Part shown: in pieces, positions 41,644 through 53,599 of the stretch
Layout of the letters: every line of letters starts with the position of its first letter
How positions within the stretch are numbered: position 1 is the stretch's first letter
Position numbers and translations under genes: made by a program
Notes under the pieces: generated by a model
The model's database searches: none
Told to the model about the DNA's origin: nothing
What the model saw: the letters and a program-made list of their open reading frames with translations, nothing else
Source of the DNA: Sabethes cyaneus
Lineage: Eukaryota > Arthropoda > Insecta > Diptera > Culicidae
Length of the DNA stretch: 64,000 nucleotides
NCBI RefSeq assembly: GCF_943734655.1
Contig: NC_071355.1
Coordinates: 235,814,027-235,878,026 of the forward strand
Direction of reading: 5' to 3'

Positions 41644-42845
41644 TCATATATCAAAGAGCATTAAATTTTTAAAATATCTCTACACAACAGGGTTGATACG
41701 ATTGGTAGTGTATAGGTGGATTCCCCGCCAGGTAGGTTAACTAGGCATAACTAGGCAGAATTAAAATAATCTAAGCACAAATCGGATGCAATTGGCCAAA
41801 CCAAATGAAATTGATACAGAGTAAGAAGGAGAAAAAGTGTGATGATGGTGTGCGATTCAAAGATTCATTAGTGCAGATTCCGCATAATTTGACAACATTG
41901 GTGTGGACCAACCACGTGTTTTGTCTTGACCTGGAATAAGGTCGAACATATCTATTTTTTATATAACGGTAGTTTTTCGCAATCGTCGAAAGGGACGATA
42001 GAAGAAAACAGTTAAATAAAGACATTGGTGGGGCGTGATGGGGCAAAGCGAAAAATTAGGTAATATTCATAGTTGTTAAATATAATTTTATACTATTTAA
42101 AAACATTCTTATTGTCTACCGCAAATATCGTGATTACGAATGGTTCGTATTTTGTACGAGAGCACATTCGTAGCATATTTTGCATCAAAACCTACTTGGT
42201 GCACGGTAGTTGTGTGGCATCGTTTGACAAGAATGGGTTGCGTATATTGTGTGTAATATTTGATCTTGCTACAGAAAATTAATTGTTTAATGAGGATATT
42301 GCGGAGTTTCCACCTATTTAGAGTCCCACGCGAAAATTATTAGCGTGGTTATTTTCTGCGTTTACCACGCATGTTTTCAATTTAGCAATTTGAACTGTCA
42401 GTTTTTCATTATTGCCCTCTCCCTGCACCCCTCCTTGCTTGACAAGCATATTTTCAATGTATTTAGTAAGTATAAGATAATGGTTATTAAAAAAAGAATT
42501 TGCGTAGGACTCGTTAAATTGCTGCCAGGTGCAATAATTTCACTGCACATTAAAACTATTGAATACTTTATGTCATTTTACCTCAGCTTTCCAATGGTGA
42601 TCTTGAAATTAAAATCGGTTGACTATTGTTACCCGAAGGCGTCAGCTTAAGATTTCTATCGATACAGCACAAAAGTGTTCACCTCGCACGTTGCGTTTTG
42701 GTCTGTCAAGTCGACAAGTTTTTATTTTGATTCCGACCGGCGGCGCTCTGGAGTGAATGGAAATAAAATTATTCGCTTGAATGAAAATAATCGAACTATA
42801 GCTTTCTTTCCGAGCAGAAGTGTCCGTTCCATTCACAAATCCTCA
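41644..42845. other. No gene recognised
   Basis: AT-rich; short hydrophobic chance frames at 42073-42282 and 42345-42650. No element ends defined. Confidence 0.4.
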
Positions 42846-42846
42846 G

Positions 42847-43007
42847 GACAAGGACAGCTGGGCGGGCGGCCGCCGTTGTGAAACTGATCCCTCTCGATTG
42901 TATTCGTGAGCAGAGCAGTTTGCCCAACAGCTTCCACGGAGAAATTTATCCGTCCCTGAAGAGCTTGGTAGACGAGAACTTGAGAAGGCGGAGGCGTTAC
43001 TTTAAAA
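42847..43007 (+). CDS. Candidate internal exon, unknown protein
   Basis: Plus-strand 161-base stretch after an acceptor-like TTCACAAATCCTCAG and before GTAATT. Open in one frame with one base left at each end: TRTAGRAAAVVKLIPLDCIR, EQSSLPNSFHGEIYPSLKSL, VDENLRRRRRYFK. A stop follows 4 codons into the presumed intron. The central part looks protein-like, but I know no family, and the donor is only fair. If unspliced it could be the end of a frame terminating at 43018-43020. Confidence 0.25.
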
Positions 43008-43020
43008 GTAATTGCTGGTA

Positions 43021-44956
43021 GACTTATGAAATTCAGAGGATTGATTTATGAGTATAAATAGAACCGTCCCGTGTGCTGCATCTTGTGTTCTTGTCCCGCG
43101 AAGCATTAGGTAGGAAACCAAAAATCAATTTCATTTCGGTACGGTGCAATGCTAGGGACATTTTTAACAGAGGAATGAATGAAGCATCCCCAATGACGGA
43201 GCAATATATGGCGGGAAGGTTAGCACACGGTCACAACGAGTCCACTTTACTACGACCGAAACGTGGGAGCTAGCTTTTTTGTACTTTTGAAGTGCTTTTT
43301 CGAATTCAAACACAAAGCAAACTGTTGCTCTGTGGTGCGGTACTTGTCCGGGGTCCCGGGTCTCGACCGGGACGATAAAGTCCATGGTTTGATGGAATGC
43401 TTTGTCACCGAGTGGCAGGTTATTTTTCCCAGCGGAAAAGGGGGGCGGGGGTAAACTTTCGGACTTATCCCCATTCTTTTGGTGGGTGTGATTTCAGGAG
43501 GATCTACGTTCTTACATTTTACGTGAAGAAGGTTTGGCGCTAACAGGTCCGATGGGATGTTACGGTACAACGCTTATATTAAGGATACGTATCCTGCGAA
43601 TGTTGAAAAAATAAACGTTAACGATGTTGTTTTGGGATTTAAAAAGGTTGTTTGGTAAAACGATATAGAATGAAACTACAAAGTGATTCAAATACAGCGT
43701 TGATCACTTTTCTCGACAAAGGAAATGGATTCAGAATGTGTCAAACGAACCGTTAAATTATTTTCCAAAATTTCTATTAGTGGATTAGTCTATTTAAATT
43801 TCGTGGCAAAAATCGTAAAATCAACAAAGTTAAAATCGCTTCTGCTTGACAACTGAAACAACACTACTAAACACTCCTACGAGTTAAAAATAAAACACTC
43901 TTCCACCACGGCCCGTGGAACGCAAAAGCGTGGCTGCGCCACTTCTGCTGTACAGCAATGTCAGTGTTGTCTCACAATTCTTCATCGCAATATTTATCGT
44001 CGACTCCAGTTGGCTTCCGTGACTGGAAATGCAGTAAAAAAAAAGTAAAATCTAATCAAAATATTTTCCTGTACGTAATTGGCAATTTGAATTTCCCCTC
44101 CCTTCTGTCCTTCTCCTTTGCCCGGATCCGGATCCTTCCATGTGTTTGTAGTACCTTCCAATATATATAACAATATCCGGCTGTTTGTCTTGACTTCCAC
44201 AGCTCGGTTGACAGACCAGACGGGGTGAAACGAGCTTGATTTGTGACAGCGGGGATGCTGAGCAGATTGAAACAATTTTGATAAATTTGACAGTAAATTT
44301 CAGTCATCCGTCATGGGCGGCAAGGCAAACGAACTGGTCTGCTAAATGTGGGGAATATAAGTGGTAGCAAAGTTCCGTATCTGATTTATATAGACGTATA
44401 ATGTTTGCTAGGGATGGTTTCGCAACGAACGGACTTGGTAGTTCGGTTGACATAGGAGACAAGCCGTCAAGTGCAACTGAATAGCACTATGATGAATTTC
44501 AATGTCAACAAATCAATATTGGTCTGCATTTGATTGATGAATTTGCTGACGATGATATTGGTTCAATATTTTACTATCCTAGCAAAATATGCTTTGGTTA
44601 ATCCTTTCTTGTTGCTTTCGCAATAAGAGTGATTGAGCATACACCAATTTATGGCAAAGGAGAACTTATAGCGACGGTGGCAAAACACTTGAAACTTGAT
44701 TTAGATCTTCATATGTTGCCATCTGCCTCTGCGATATTTGTGTGAAAAATGTAGATCATAATGTTTGCTTAATTTAAAACTGTTAAATATTAGTGTTTTC
44801 GAAATAAAAAAAAATCGAAATAATTTCGTGTACGTTTTGTCTGTCCCATGAACCCCTGTTCTGTTACACCTGTATGGTTTGTCCCGCCTGTCCTATCTGA
44901 CTTGTTCGGCAGTCTGTCTGTCCTCTGTACCCCATCTGACCTATCGTTCGCGCTAG
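43021..44956. other. No gene recognised
   Basis: 43070-43570 is GC-richer with conflicting frames on both strands; the rest is AT-rich. 44830-44945 contains loosely repeated CTGTCTGTCC/TATCTGACC words. Nothing supported. Confidence 0.4.
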
Positions 44957-45734
44957 CATTGGGCGATACTGCGAGAAGCATCGATATTCGAATATCGATA
45001 CAAATTTTTTAAAAGTATCGATCCGGCTGAAATGTCGGGCGGCAAGTATCGATACCAGTAGTATCGATACACTGACAGGGTGTACGCAACCACAACGAAA
45101 ACCATACTTTTGTTTATTATTTAGCTTAATTTTCATCCGTTTTTTCAGCAAATCCGTTTTCTTAAGTCGGTAAACCGACTTTTTGCCAGATTGACCGGTC
45201 ACCAGCTTTGCAAGTGAAAAACCGGCCGGGCCGGCCAGAAATCGAGCACTCAGCAACCTTACAGACAAAAATGCTAGAAATGGAACCTATGAATAAAAGT
45301 GAGGTGACCATATCGGTCGAACTAAAAAATCAGAACACTTTCTGCCCAAACATGCGGATGAAGATTTAGATTCGACAAACCAATTAATTTAACCCCCTTC
45401 CACCTCTGTTTACGCTACAAAAGGTACAAGCCATACAAAACTGGACAATAATGATGACCGTGAGAATGTACCTCTACAATTATACAGATAACTAAATTAA
45501 ACACTTTGCTCTACAAGTGGTAACACCAACAGGTAACAATGCTCCTAATGGCCCTTAACACCTAATACAGTAAACATCCAAACATTGAAATAACTGTAGA
45601 GCGTAACACTTGCTGAGACAGATGAAAGTCAAACACTGCTGAAATTTGGTTGAATGCATGTTGCAGACCAGTGATGGCGCTATCAGCAAGAGAGACAAGA
45701 AAAAAAATGCTACGTTGTAGCGACCCGGGGTGGA

Positions 45735-46700
45735 TTGTGCTATATCAAGAACTCCCAAGTCAGTTTCATCCTGGTGCCAATGGTGCATTCGTACAACATG
45801 CCAGCCGTGTACCATTGGCCTGGAGGGAGCCCAGGGGGTGCCTTCCGAAAAAAATTTCATTATGATCCAGTTACGCCGGCTGTCAGCGATAGCACAGGGT
45901 TTTGTAGGGAAATACCAGACGGGCTTCATGAGAGCCCGCGCAATTACGGACCAGATGTTTATCATCCGACAGATCTTGCAGAAATATCGGGAGTACAACG
46001 TGCCCATGCACCATATCTTTATTAATTTCAAAGCAGATACGATGCACTCGATCGAGGCTAGCTATGACAGATAATGCAAGAGCACGGTTTTCCGGATAAA
46101 CTGGGGCAAATGATCAGAGCTACATTGTATCGAGAGATGTATTTCGTGTGTAACTCGGGAACACTTTCGAATCCTTTTTACATACTATTCAACTTCGCTC
46201 TTGAGGGGGTGGTCCGACGAAAGCGAAGTCTAGGAGGATTGGGTTAAACATAAGTGCGTCGAAGCCCAAATACATGAAAGAAAGAGGCTCGATAAATCAA
46301 ACACGTGCCTCACACGGACGGTAACTGTTCACAGCGTCGCTTGCCGGAAGCAGGAGGCACACCGGACAATATTTGGCGGAGAACAAACTGAAAGCGGAGA
46401 GTGGCAGAGACGAATGAATCACGAGCTACAGAAACTGTTTGGAGAGATTCTCATTGTCATCTGGCGAAAGTCAGTAGGCTATCGTGGGCCGGACATTTCG
46501 TAAAGATACCGGACGGCAGTGTGACGGAAACAGCTCTTTTCAACAGCTACATCAGCACCAGGAACAGGGAGGCTTAACGTGCGAAGATGGCACGACCAAG
46601 TCGAAAGTGATTTGAGACTTCTGAGACTGGAAAATTGGCGACGAGTGGCCAAAGATCGAGTTGAATGGAGACGACTGTTTATAACAGCATGAGCCGGGGT
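45735..46700 (+). pseudogene. Non-LTR retrotransposon remnant, RT to C-terminus
   Basis: Plus strand: GKYQTGFMRARAITDQMFII, RQILQKYREYNVPMHHIFIN, FKADTMHSIE (first catalytic Asp region altered), a FPDKLGQMIRAT block (frameshifted), INASKPKYMKERGS, GVQTESGEWQR-like, MNHELQKLFGEILIVIWRKS, GRTFRKDTGRQCDGNSS-like and the end NWRRVAKDRVEWRRLF (about 46625-46680). Numerous shifts. The RT fingers segment is well preserved compared with other copies. Confidence 0.8.
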
Positions 46701-46904
46701 GGCTATCAGGTTACTGACGGCTACTAACGATGACAACAACTACGCGTTTGCGATACCTAGCAAAAAAGGAAAACATCAACGCGGTGGGAATATATACACT
46801 GAATGTTTTTCCGGTTTCTCAATTACAATGGGGAAAATTTCTGGAGGAGGCCTGCAAAATTCTGGAGGGGGCCTGGTACCCCAGGCACCCCCTCTAGCTA
46901 CGCC

Positions 46905-47290
46905 AATGCGTGTACGATGGGAATCTTTCAAGGTAGTGCCTGCAGCTCGTGGTTTATATACCTGGACCGCTCTCTGCTTCCAGTTACCAACACCTTGCGT
47001 TCAAATACGGCAAATGCACTTATATTTTGCGTACGGTTTATGCTCCTTGATCGAAATCACTTACGAAGGCAAAAGTAGACCTGACATAGCTAGAATGTGT
47101 CGTTGAATCTGCTTACTCGTATTATTGACGGCGGTTGCCAGAGATCCCTAATTTATGAATTCATCAACCCCTTCCAGTTCATCTCCGTCAAAAGTCACTC
47201 CATGCAGGGTTTCTTCACTTAACAACGCGGTTGCGGCCTCATTGACGGCCTAGCGTATCCAACCACATCCATTTTCGAGTGGCAAGACAG
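46905..47290 (-). pseudogene. Non-LTR retrotransposon fragment
   Basis: Minus strand: DFDGDELEGVDEFIN (about 47150-47215), then a KCICRI-type segment and the MNHELQALP.ESFPS-like segment (46915-46965, plus-strand GGGAATCTTTCAAGGTAGTG reads as its complement). Matches the order in 13870-14640. It lies tail-to-tail with the preceding plus-strand remnant. Confidence 0.65.
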
Positions 47291-47384
47291 CTAGCTCCAT
47301 TGAGGAAAGCAAAGCTTCACTCAGCAAGTGCGCGTAGTTCTCAGCAACTTGCGAGTTGTCTAAATGATCGCATTTGAAGATTAT

Positions 47385-47990
47385 TTTAAAATCGGAGCTG
47401 GAATTGCACTTGAAATTTTACTTAAAATTGAACTTGAAATAGAAGCTGAAATTTAACTTAGAATTAAGCATGGTATTATGCTAAAAATTGAACTTTAAAT
47501 TGATATTGATGATCAAATGATATTGGACAGTTTGAATCAATTTCAACTTAAATATTTACTTTAAATTGAACTGGAAGTAAGACTTTAAATTGTCCTTAAA
47601 ATTAACCTAAAAGTGGAACTTGAATTTGGACTTCAAATTACACTTAAAATTGGACGCAAAGTTAAACTTAAGTTTGGACTAATTCAGACTAGAATATATA
47701 AATAGGACTTGAAATTACACATGAAATAGGACTTAATGAGACATGAAATTGAACTTGAAATTTTACTTGAAACTAACCTGAATTGGATGTAAAATTATAC
47801 TAGAAATTTTACTTACAACTTCGCCAGAAATTGGAGTTAAATCGGACTTAAAAAGGAACTTCGAATTGGACTTGAAATAGGATTTGAAATTTAATTTAAT
47901 TTTTACATCGCCCAAGAAATCCGACTTGAAATTGGATTTCAAATTGAAATTAAAGTTTTATTTAAAATTTGATTTAAGACTGGAACTAGG
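47385..47990. repeat. ACTTGAAATTGG-type cryptic repeat
   Basis: About fifty loose 11-13 base units (GGAATTGCACTTGAAATTTT, ACTTAAAATTGAACTTGAAA, TTGGACTTGAAATAGG and similar). The reverse orientation of the same unit appears at 49035-49140 and 59335-59460. Confidence 0.75.
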
Positions 47991-48069
47991 AATGCATCTA
48001 TTTTTGCAGCGTTAGTATATTTATCGATAAAAATAGCCGCCGTACTTTTAATTAGGTACACCTCATATT

Positions 48070-48710
48070 TTAATTTCTACGAGTTCGAGGTGGTAAACTA
48101 GTTTATATACTTCGGGTCGTTGATGACGTCGGATAACAACTGCAGCAGAGAAACACACCTCACCATTCTTGCCGGAAGTCGTGCTTACTACGGATTCTAC
48201 AAGACCATAAAATTTGACCAACTTCAACCCTGTATCAAATGTACCATGTACAAAGTGCAAATAAGACCGATAGTCTACGGGCACGAAATGTGGACAATGC
48301 TCGACGGAGACTTGAAAGCGCTGCAACGGCCATGGCAACGTTTGGACGTTGTGTGCTTAGGATCATCTTTGGTGGTGTATGTGAGTACGGTGTATGGAGA
48401 AAAAACATAAACCACAAGCTGGCGCAGCTTTTCGGCGAACCCAGTATTCAGAAAGTTGCTGAGGCTGGAAGGGTACAATGGGCGAGACATGCCGGAAAAC
48501 AATCCCGTAAAAATGATGTTTGCCTCGAATTCGATTGGTTCCAGGCGCAGAGGTACGCAGCGTGCTCGACGGTTAGACCAAATGGACTCCATTTAATGGA
48601 GCAAGTCCTGGAAAGTGTGGGACATTCGAGAAATTGGAGACGGGCAGCCATGGACCGAGTTTGTTGGCGGAACATTGTTATGCAGGTGAAATCCTAATGG
48701 ACATCGCATT
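48070..48710 (+). pseudogene. Non-LTR retrotransposon 3' part
   Basis: Plus frames: AYYGFYKTIKFDQLQPCIK, IRPIVYGHEMWTMLDGDLKA LQR, then after a shift IIFGGVCEYGVWRKNINHKL, AQLFGEPSIQKVAEAGRVQW, ARHAGKQSRKNDVCLEFDW, a basic segment, and the terminal NWRRAAMDRVCWRNIVMQ. This copy has long open frames (96 and 152 codons) and is less decayed. It starts downstream of the catalytic motif, so it is 5'-truncated. Confidence 0.8.
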
Positions 48711-49034
48711 AGGATAAGCAAGGTTATTAATTAGGATAAGTATTTTAGTTTCTCTAGCTTTTACTATATAAAGGTATCGATACAAATATCGGCGTTTTAG
48801 CATCGATACTGGCCGGTATCGGGACGCTCAGTATCGATCCAAAATATCGATGTATCGGCCCAAAAGTATCGATTTTTTCGATACAGATACAGTATCGCCC
48901 AATGCTACGTAGTACACATGATGTCAAATTCTTGCGATTAGTTACAGATATACCTCAAGCTGGGGCATACAAAGAGACGCGGCTCACCTCCTTAATTACA
49001 TTTAAGTAAAAACAAAACTATCCCTCGTGGTGTG

Positions 49035-49140
49035 ACCTGGAAGTTCAAATTCAAGTGAAATTTTAAGACCTGTTTCGAGTCCTATTTCATATCTCATTTC
49101 AAGTAAACCCCATGTTAAGACCTATTTCAACTTCAATTTT
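49035..49140. repeat. Inverted ACTTGAAATTGG-type repeat
   Basis: TTCAAATTCAAGTGAAATTT, GAGTCCTATTTCATATCTC, CCTATTTCAACTTCAATTTT: reverse complement of the 47.4-48.0 kb units. Confidence 0.6.
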
Positions 49141-49149
49141 AGGTTGATG

Positions 49150-49345
49150 TTCCACCATAACTCCAGAACGCCTTGACCGTTTCCCACCAAACTTGGCATA
49201 CATGTTCCTTGACATAAGCAAACTAGCGCTGGGGGGTTGACAAAAGGGGATGACGTCTGAACGATTCTTCATCAAACTTCAGTACTTAGGGAATTCAGGA
49301 ATCAGTACTTAGGGTTGACAAAAAGGGGGGGTCCCCAGCAAGATG
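49150..49345. repeat. CATCAAACTTGGCATACATG repeat, copy 1
   Basis: ATAACTCCAGAACGCC, CCAAACTTGGCATACATGTT, CCTTGACATAAG, CTGGGGGGTTGACAAAAGGG, partly duplicated. The same word order occurs at 52675-52945 just before the Helitron helicase tail, so it is probably Helitron-derived. Confidence 0.6.
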
Positions 49346-49349
49346 GCAG

Positions 49350-52300
49350 GTCGAAATAATTAAAAGGGGTTGCGATCGAAGCTTTACTAGAGAAAGGATA
49401 GCCATTTCGAATCACAACTTCTTGACATAATTGCTACCGGTTGATTTTTTCTTCGGTATGTTAAAAACGCCAATTTTTGTTTCACAATTGACGATGATTA
49501 TTATATTTTAGCCAAAAACTGGTGCTTTTTTTCTGTAGAAAACAGACATAGATGCAAAATAGAAATGAAAAAAAGGACTACGGATTTATTTGCGCGCCTC
49601 AATATTTATAGTCAGATATGAAATTAAGACCAATACAGTCACTGTCATCCTCCGATTGCGAGGGGTAGAGGTAGGATAAAACCTGTGCGAGAACAATCCC
49701 AGCCTATATTTGCTTTTACGATGTATGGTGGAGCATATTTAAAAGGACATCATCTGGTTACGCAGCAATTAATGGAGTTTGTAATTGTTTTTATTAGCCG
49801 CTCAGCAAATGAAAACTATAATTCCGAAACAAGTTGAAATGTTTTCGAGGAACTCGGGTCTTTGTAATTTCTAAGTTCGCGGTCCGATTTAATAGCTGTC
49901 GATGTGTTTATGATGGATGATGGATGAAACTATAAAAAAAAATAGCTGACTTTAGCATACGATTATTATTTTAGAGAACTATTCGTTACTCTTGAACGGA
50001 TTGATAAGGGAGAGTGGAATAGAATTTTGTCCGACTCAGCAGTTTAAAAATAATAGTTTTATAAATATTGTTTATTTTATGGATCGTATTTCATCTCTAG
50101 TTAGCAAACAGTTTTAATCAAAACTTTCTTCAATTTCTACAGCTTGCTTTCAAATATTTTTGTTGAAAGATTGTCGCAGTCGTCAAAAATAGTTAAAGTA
50201 AATTAATTCCGTATTAATCAATAGTAAAATAAATTAACAAAATTGTTAAAACTATATGAAAACGTTTTGTAACGTGAATTCGTGTTTTTTGCTCTAAACT
50301 CCCGCGAGCTCAGATTATGTTGAACCAACACTCGAACTGAATGTTTGCAAAAACCCACCAGTTTGGGCCGCTCCATCCTTCCATGAAAGGCTGCAAACTA
50401 TCTCGCTGCAAATTGGGGTTGATATTTGCTTAGCGTGCCACTGTCTGTGGCTGGTTAGTGTCCTAAAACAGCACTTTAAAATGACACTGCATGTTTTACT
50501 GCTCACCCGAGCGCTGTCAGTAATAAATCAATGGAAAACTTTCTCGTTGCCGGTGTTGTTGGCGGTTTGCATGTTATTTTTCCGGGAGAGGTCCCGTTCC
50601 CGTTCCCGTTCCCGATCGCTCTGCAGTGTTTGGAGTTTGCAATCTAATTTTTACCTTCAATACTTCCGTTCACTATGCATATTCATAGCGAAAACCTCCT
50701 CCATCTACTTTTCCTATTTTAATCGTAAAAACATGAATCCACGGATGGCGCGCTGCCGGTGACGCGGCGGCACTAAGGATGAACTTTTCGTTTATTACAT
50801 GAGCTGCTGTCAACCTGCCTGCTACTGGCCTTTTTCGTGTGTATCCTCCTATACCTAGCTAGAATCCAATTAGTCACGATTGTTTGCTACAGATAACTAC
50901 GCCACCGGACGGTGTGGCAGTGAGTGTGATTAATTCGCAGAATCTTGATGAACCTGACCTGTGGTCAACCTGTGCTGGGGATCGGGTGACGGGAGCCAAA
51001 CCGGGCACCAGGCCAACCATGTATCGGTAGAGCTTCGTAATTACTTTTAACGGGCGGCGATTGTGTTGTTGAGTGATTTGTACCATCGCTAAGCTGATTA
51101 ATTAAAAGTTTCGATAATGTTTAGGGGATTGCGATGATGACGGGATGTTTTATGTAATCGATTATTAGTGAAACTGTTATTTGATGCTTGTTCATTCTTT
51201 CAATGAGCCACTCCTACTAAATTGTGTGCAGTTTCGTGTACAATAATATTAGCGAATGATTGAAACGATTTTATTTTTCAAGTATCACATTGAAGAGTGT
51301 CAGCAATTTAGCTAGATTAGTTGAACTTCATCGTTCAATCCGTTTACAAAAACTATCAATTTGGCCAGTTTACTTAAAAAAATTTGATGAAAGAATTTTG
51401 TTCCACTCTAAATTCCACTGAAGATTTTAAAGTTGCAGAAATGTAATACGTTTCAGGTTGAGAATTTTTACCCCAATCCCAACCATATTGGTAAAGTTCA
51501 AAGAAATGAATCAAAAACAGTAGAAACAGTAGAAAAATACCTGTTTTTCTCTTGAATGCAAGTCCGAAACCCGACGCTGTCGTACCCAGATTCTTTTCGA
51601 TCAAAAGATGGTAAAATTAATTTTGAACAGCTTCCGGCCGAAGGGTTTCCATCGCCACACAACACAAAGGGATGACGTTGCCCTAATAAACAAATTTGTT
51701 GCCATCGATGAGCTTGTCCGAACTGTAACGGTTTCAAAGGGGATAAGGTTGATGTTACCTAAAACCTGGCTAATTTGTCGACAAAGAGTGCTTGAAGAAA
51801 ATATTTTTATTACTCAAAGTTCAGAGCTGTTTTGTTTGATTTAGTGGCAAGCTGATACTTTGGCTGGCAGGTGCCGTCGTAACGCCACTTGTGTGGGTGT
51901 GGGCGACTTTTACTAAAAAGGCATCATTTCTTTAAACATTCTTTTGGTTTTCTTCGTTTGAACCATGTGGAATGTATTACGAGTATCGCAAATGTAATTG
52001 ATTTATTTCAAATTTGAAATTTTCATTTCAAATTTATAGACCTTTAACCGGAAGGACAGCGAAATATATTTCATGAGAGGAAACTAAATAAACAATTACA
52101 CTTTATCGGCTGCAATAATTTGAACTGCACTTTGTTGTCTGTAATAATTTGCAGTTGGCTCTAAGAGTCAGTTTCGGAACAAAGCTGAACGTAAAGCAAA
52201 AAATAATTAATTTAATTCATTGTGGTCTGAGCAGAAAATTAAAATTAAGGTAAATGTTCAATTTTTGAAGACAAACACGAACCACGAAATCGCTTGAATG

Positions 52301-52660
52301 CAGATATTTTACTTTTCATATCAAGCATTTACTCTTCCTCAAGAATTAAAATATTTTTTTTTATCCTAATTGAATATGAACAACGAATTTAAAAAAAAAT
52401 CGATATTTTAAATTTTTGATTTTGATTCTATAGACTTTTACGCTATTTTGCTATTAATTTTACTATGATCCGACCACAGCATGTGGGTGAAAAAAAAATT
52501 ATACTAGTAGGCGTTCCAGCATCTAGCGGAATAAACTCGCCACTTCTGTAAAAATACGTTTTTCAAACTGCATGTAGGGTACGGGAGGGTATTTTCAGCC
52601 CATTAAGCGATGGCATCTACTTTTTCGGCCTATGGCCTAGTTTTAGTGGGAGAACAGGTG
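49350..52660. other. No gene recognised
   Basis: Unique-looking DNA; a CCCGTT hexanucleotide run at 50592-50614; a GC-richer patch at 50730-51070 with a minus 70-codon frame of no known similarity. No exon supported. Confidence 0.4.
50592..50614. repeat. (CCCGTT)n microsatellite
   Basis: Just under four tandem units; gives the Arg-Ser run in the overlapping plus frame. Confidence 0.85.
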
Positions 52661-52674
52661 GTTTTGGTTTGGGA

Positions 52675-53596
52675 AGGTCATAACTCCGAAATGCCTGGAC
52701 GGTTCTTCATCAAACTTGGCACACATGTTTCTTGACAAAAGAGAAACAAAACTGGGGGGTTAAAAAAAGGCGGGAGGGAGGCTCCCTCTGTCCCTAATAG
52801 GGGGGTGGGGAGCCATACCGCTCCTTATCAAACTTGGCATACATGTTCCTTAACATATGGGAATCAGAACTGAAGGGGTTGACAATAGGAGGGGGGTTCA
52901 TAACAGGGAGAGGCTCCGAAATGTTTACACGGTTCTTCCGTAAGTGACGGTGGGACAGGAAGGGGGAAGTAACGCCCACATGACTGTAACAATTTATCCG
53001 TACAACAGAAAAAATCAGAATACGAAACAGCAAACTGCAATGCTCGCAGCTGTAGATTTGTCGAGTGTAATTATGCACCGAATCAAAGTGACCCGTATAA
53101 AAAGTGTTCGATCATTAGGGCAGAATGTTGTTGGCCGACTCTATTTGAGTTATCAGGGGCAATCATTCAAACAGTGTGGATTAGATCTGAGAACACTATG
53201 TTTTTCTCATGGTCAGCTTTATATGGCATGTTTCAGATTTCAGGATAGGATACAGTACTAAGCTAATAAATAAATAAAAAGCTGTGTTCAGGAAAGTATA
53301 ATAACAAAACTATTCATTTCCTATGGGTGAGGTGGCCATTGTTAAAAGAGGAAGGTGCAAATAGAAAAAACGTCTTTGTTTCTCTTTCTTTATAGTGTTT
53401 TATAGGGATTTTCATAAAGGAAACAGATGTGCAAGTGGCCGGGTAGACAAAAGAGGGGAAGCTGACAAACGGGGAGGAACGTCCAAAAGAGGAACAAGCG
53501 TTTTATTTTAGCATCATAAGCATTTCGGTTACAGTAACTGACGTACAAGTGGCTGTAATACAAAAGCGCCCCGAGTAAGATCGGGCACGCAGCTAG
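52675..53596 (+). mobile_element. Helitron remnant with helicase tail and 3' terminus
   Basis: From left: two to three copies of the CATCAAACTTGGCACACATG repeat (52675-52945), the C-terminal helicase segment (53100-53262), an AT-rich tail, then a hairpin CCCGA-GTAAGA-TCGGG (53570-53585) and CTAG at 53593-53596 followed by host T. Hairpin plus CTAG eleven bases later is the Helitron 3' signature. This 3' end differs from the other two Helitrons here, so it is a different family. 5' end not found. Confidence 0.75.
53100..53262 (+). pseudogene. Helitron Rep/helicase C-terminal fragment
   Basis: Frame reads YQGQSFKQCGLDLRTLCFSH then GQLYMACFRFQDRIQY and stop. Matches the last PIF1-type helicase motif of Helitron proteins (QGQSL...G..L...CFSHGQLYVACSRV). 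Only the last ~55 residues are recognisable. The upstream part of the frame to 52944 is repeat DNA. Confidence 0.75.
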
Positions 53597-53599
53597 TAA

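Larger units (their letters stand above)
44957..48904. mobile_element. 3.9-kb TIR element with ATCGAT-packed ends
   Basis: The 15-base end CATTGGGCGATACTG is perfectly inverted at 48890-48904 (CAGTATCGCCCAATG). The first ~120 and last ~135 bases hold about ten ATCGAT hexamers, mostly as TATCGATA or GTATCGATAC. The layout (short TIR beginning CA, dense subterminal motif) parallels the hAT-like element at 18360, but flanking octamers (CGCGCTAG and CTACGTAG) do not match well, so superfamily is unproven. Inside: plus, minus and plus LINE remnants and a cryptic repeat; no transposase recognised. Confidence 0.65.
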
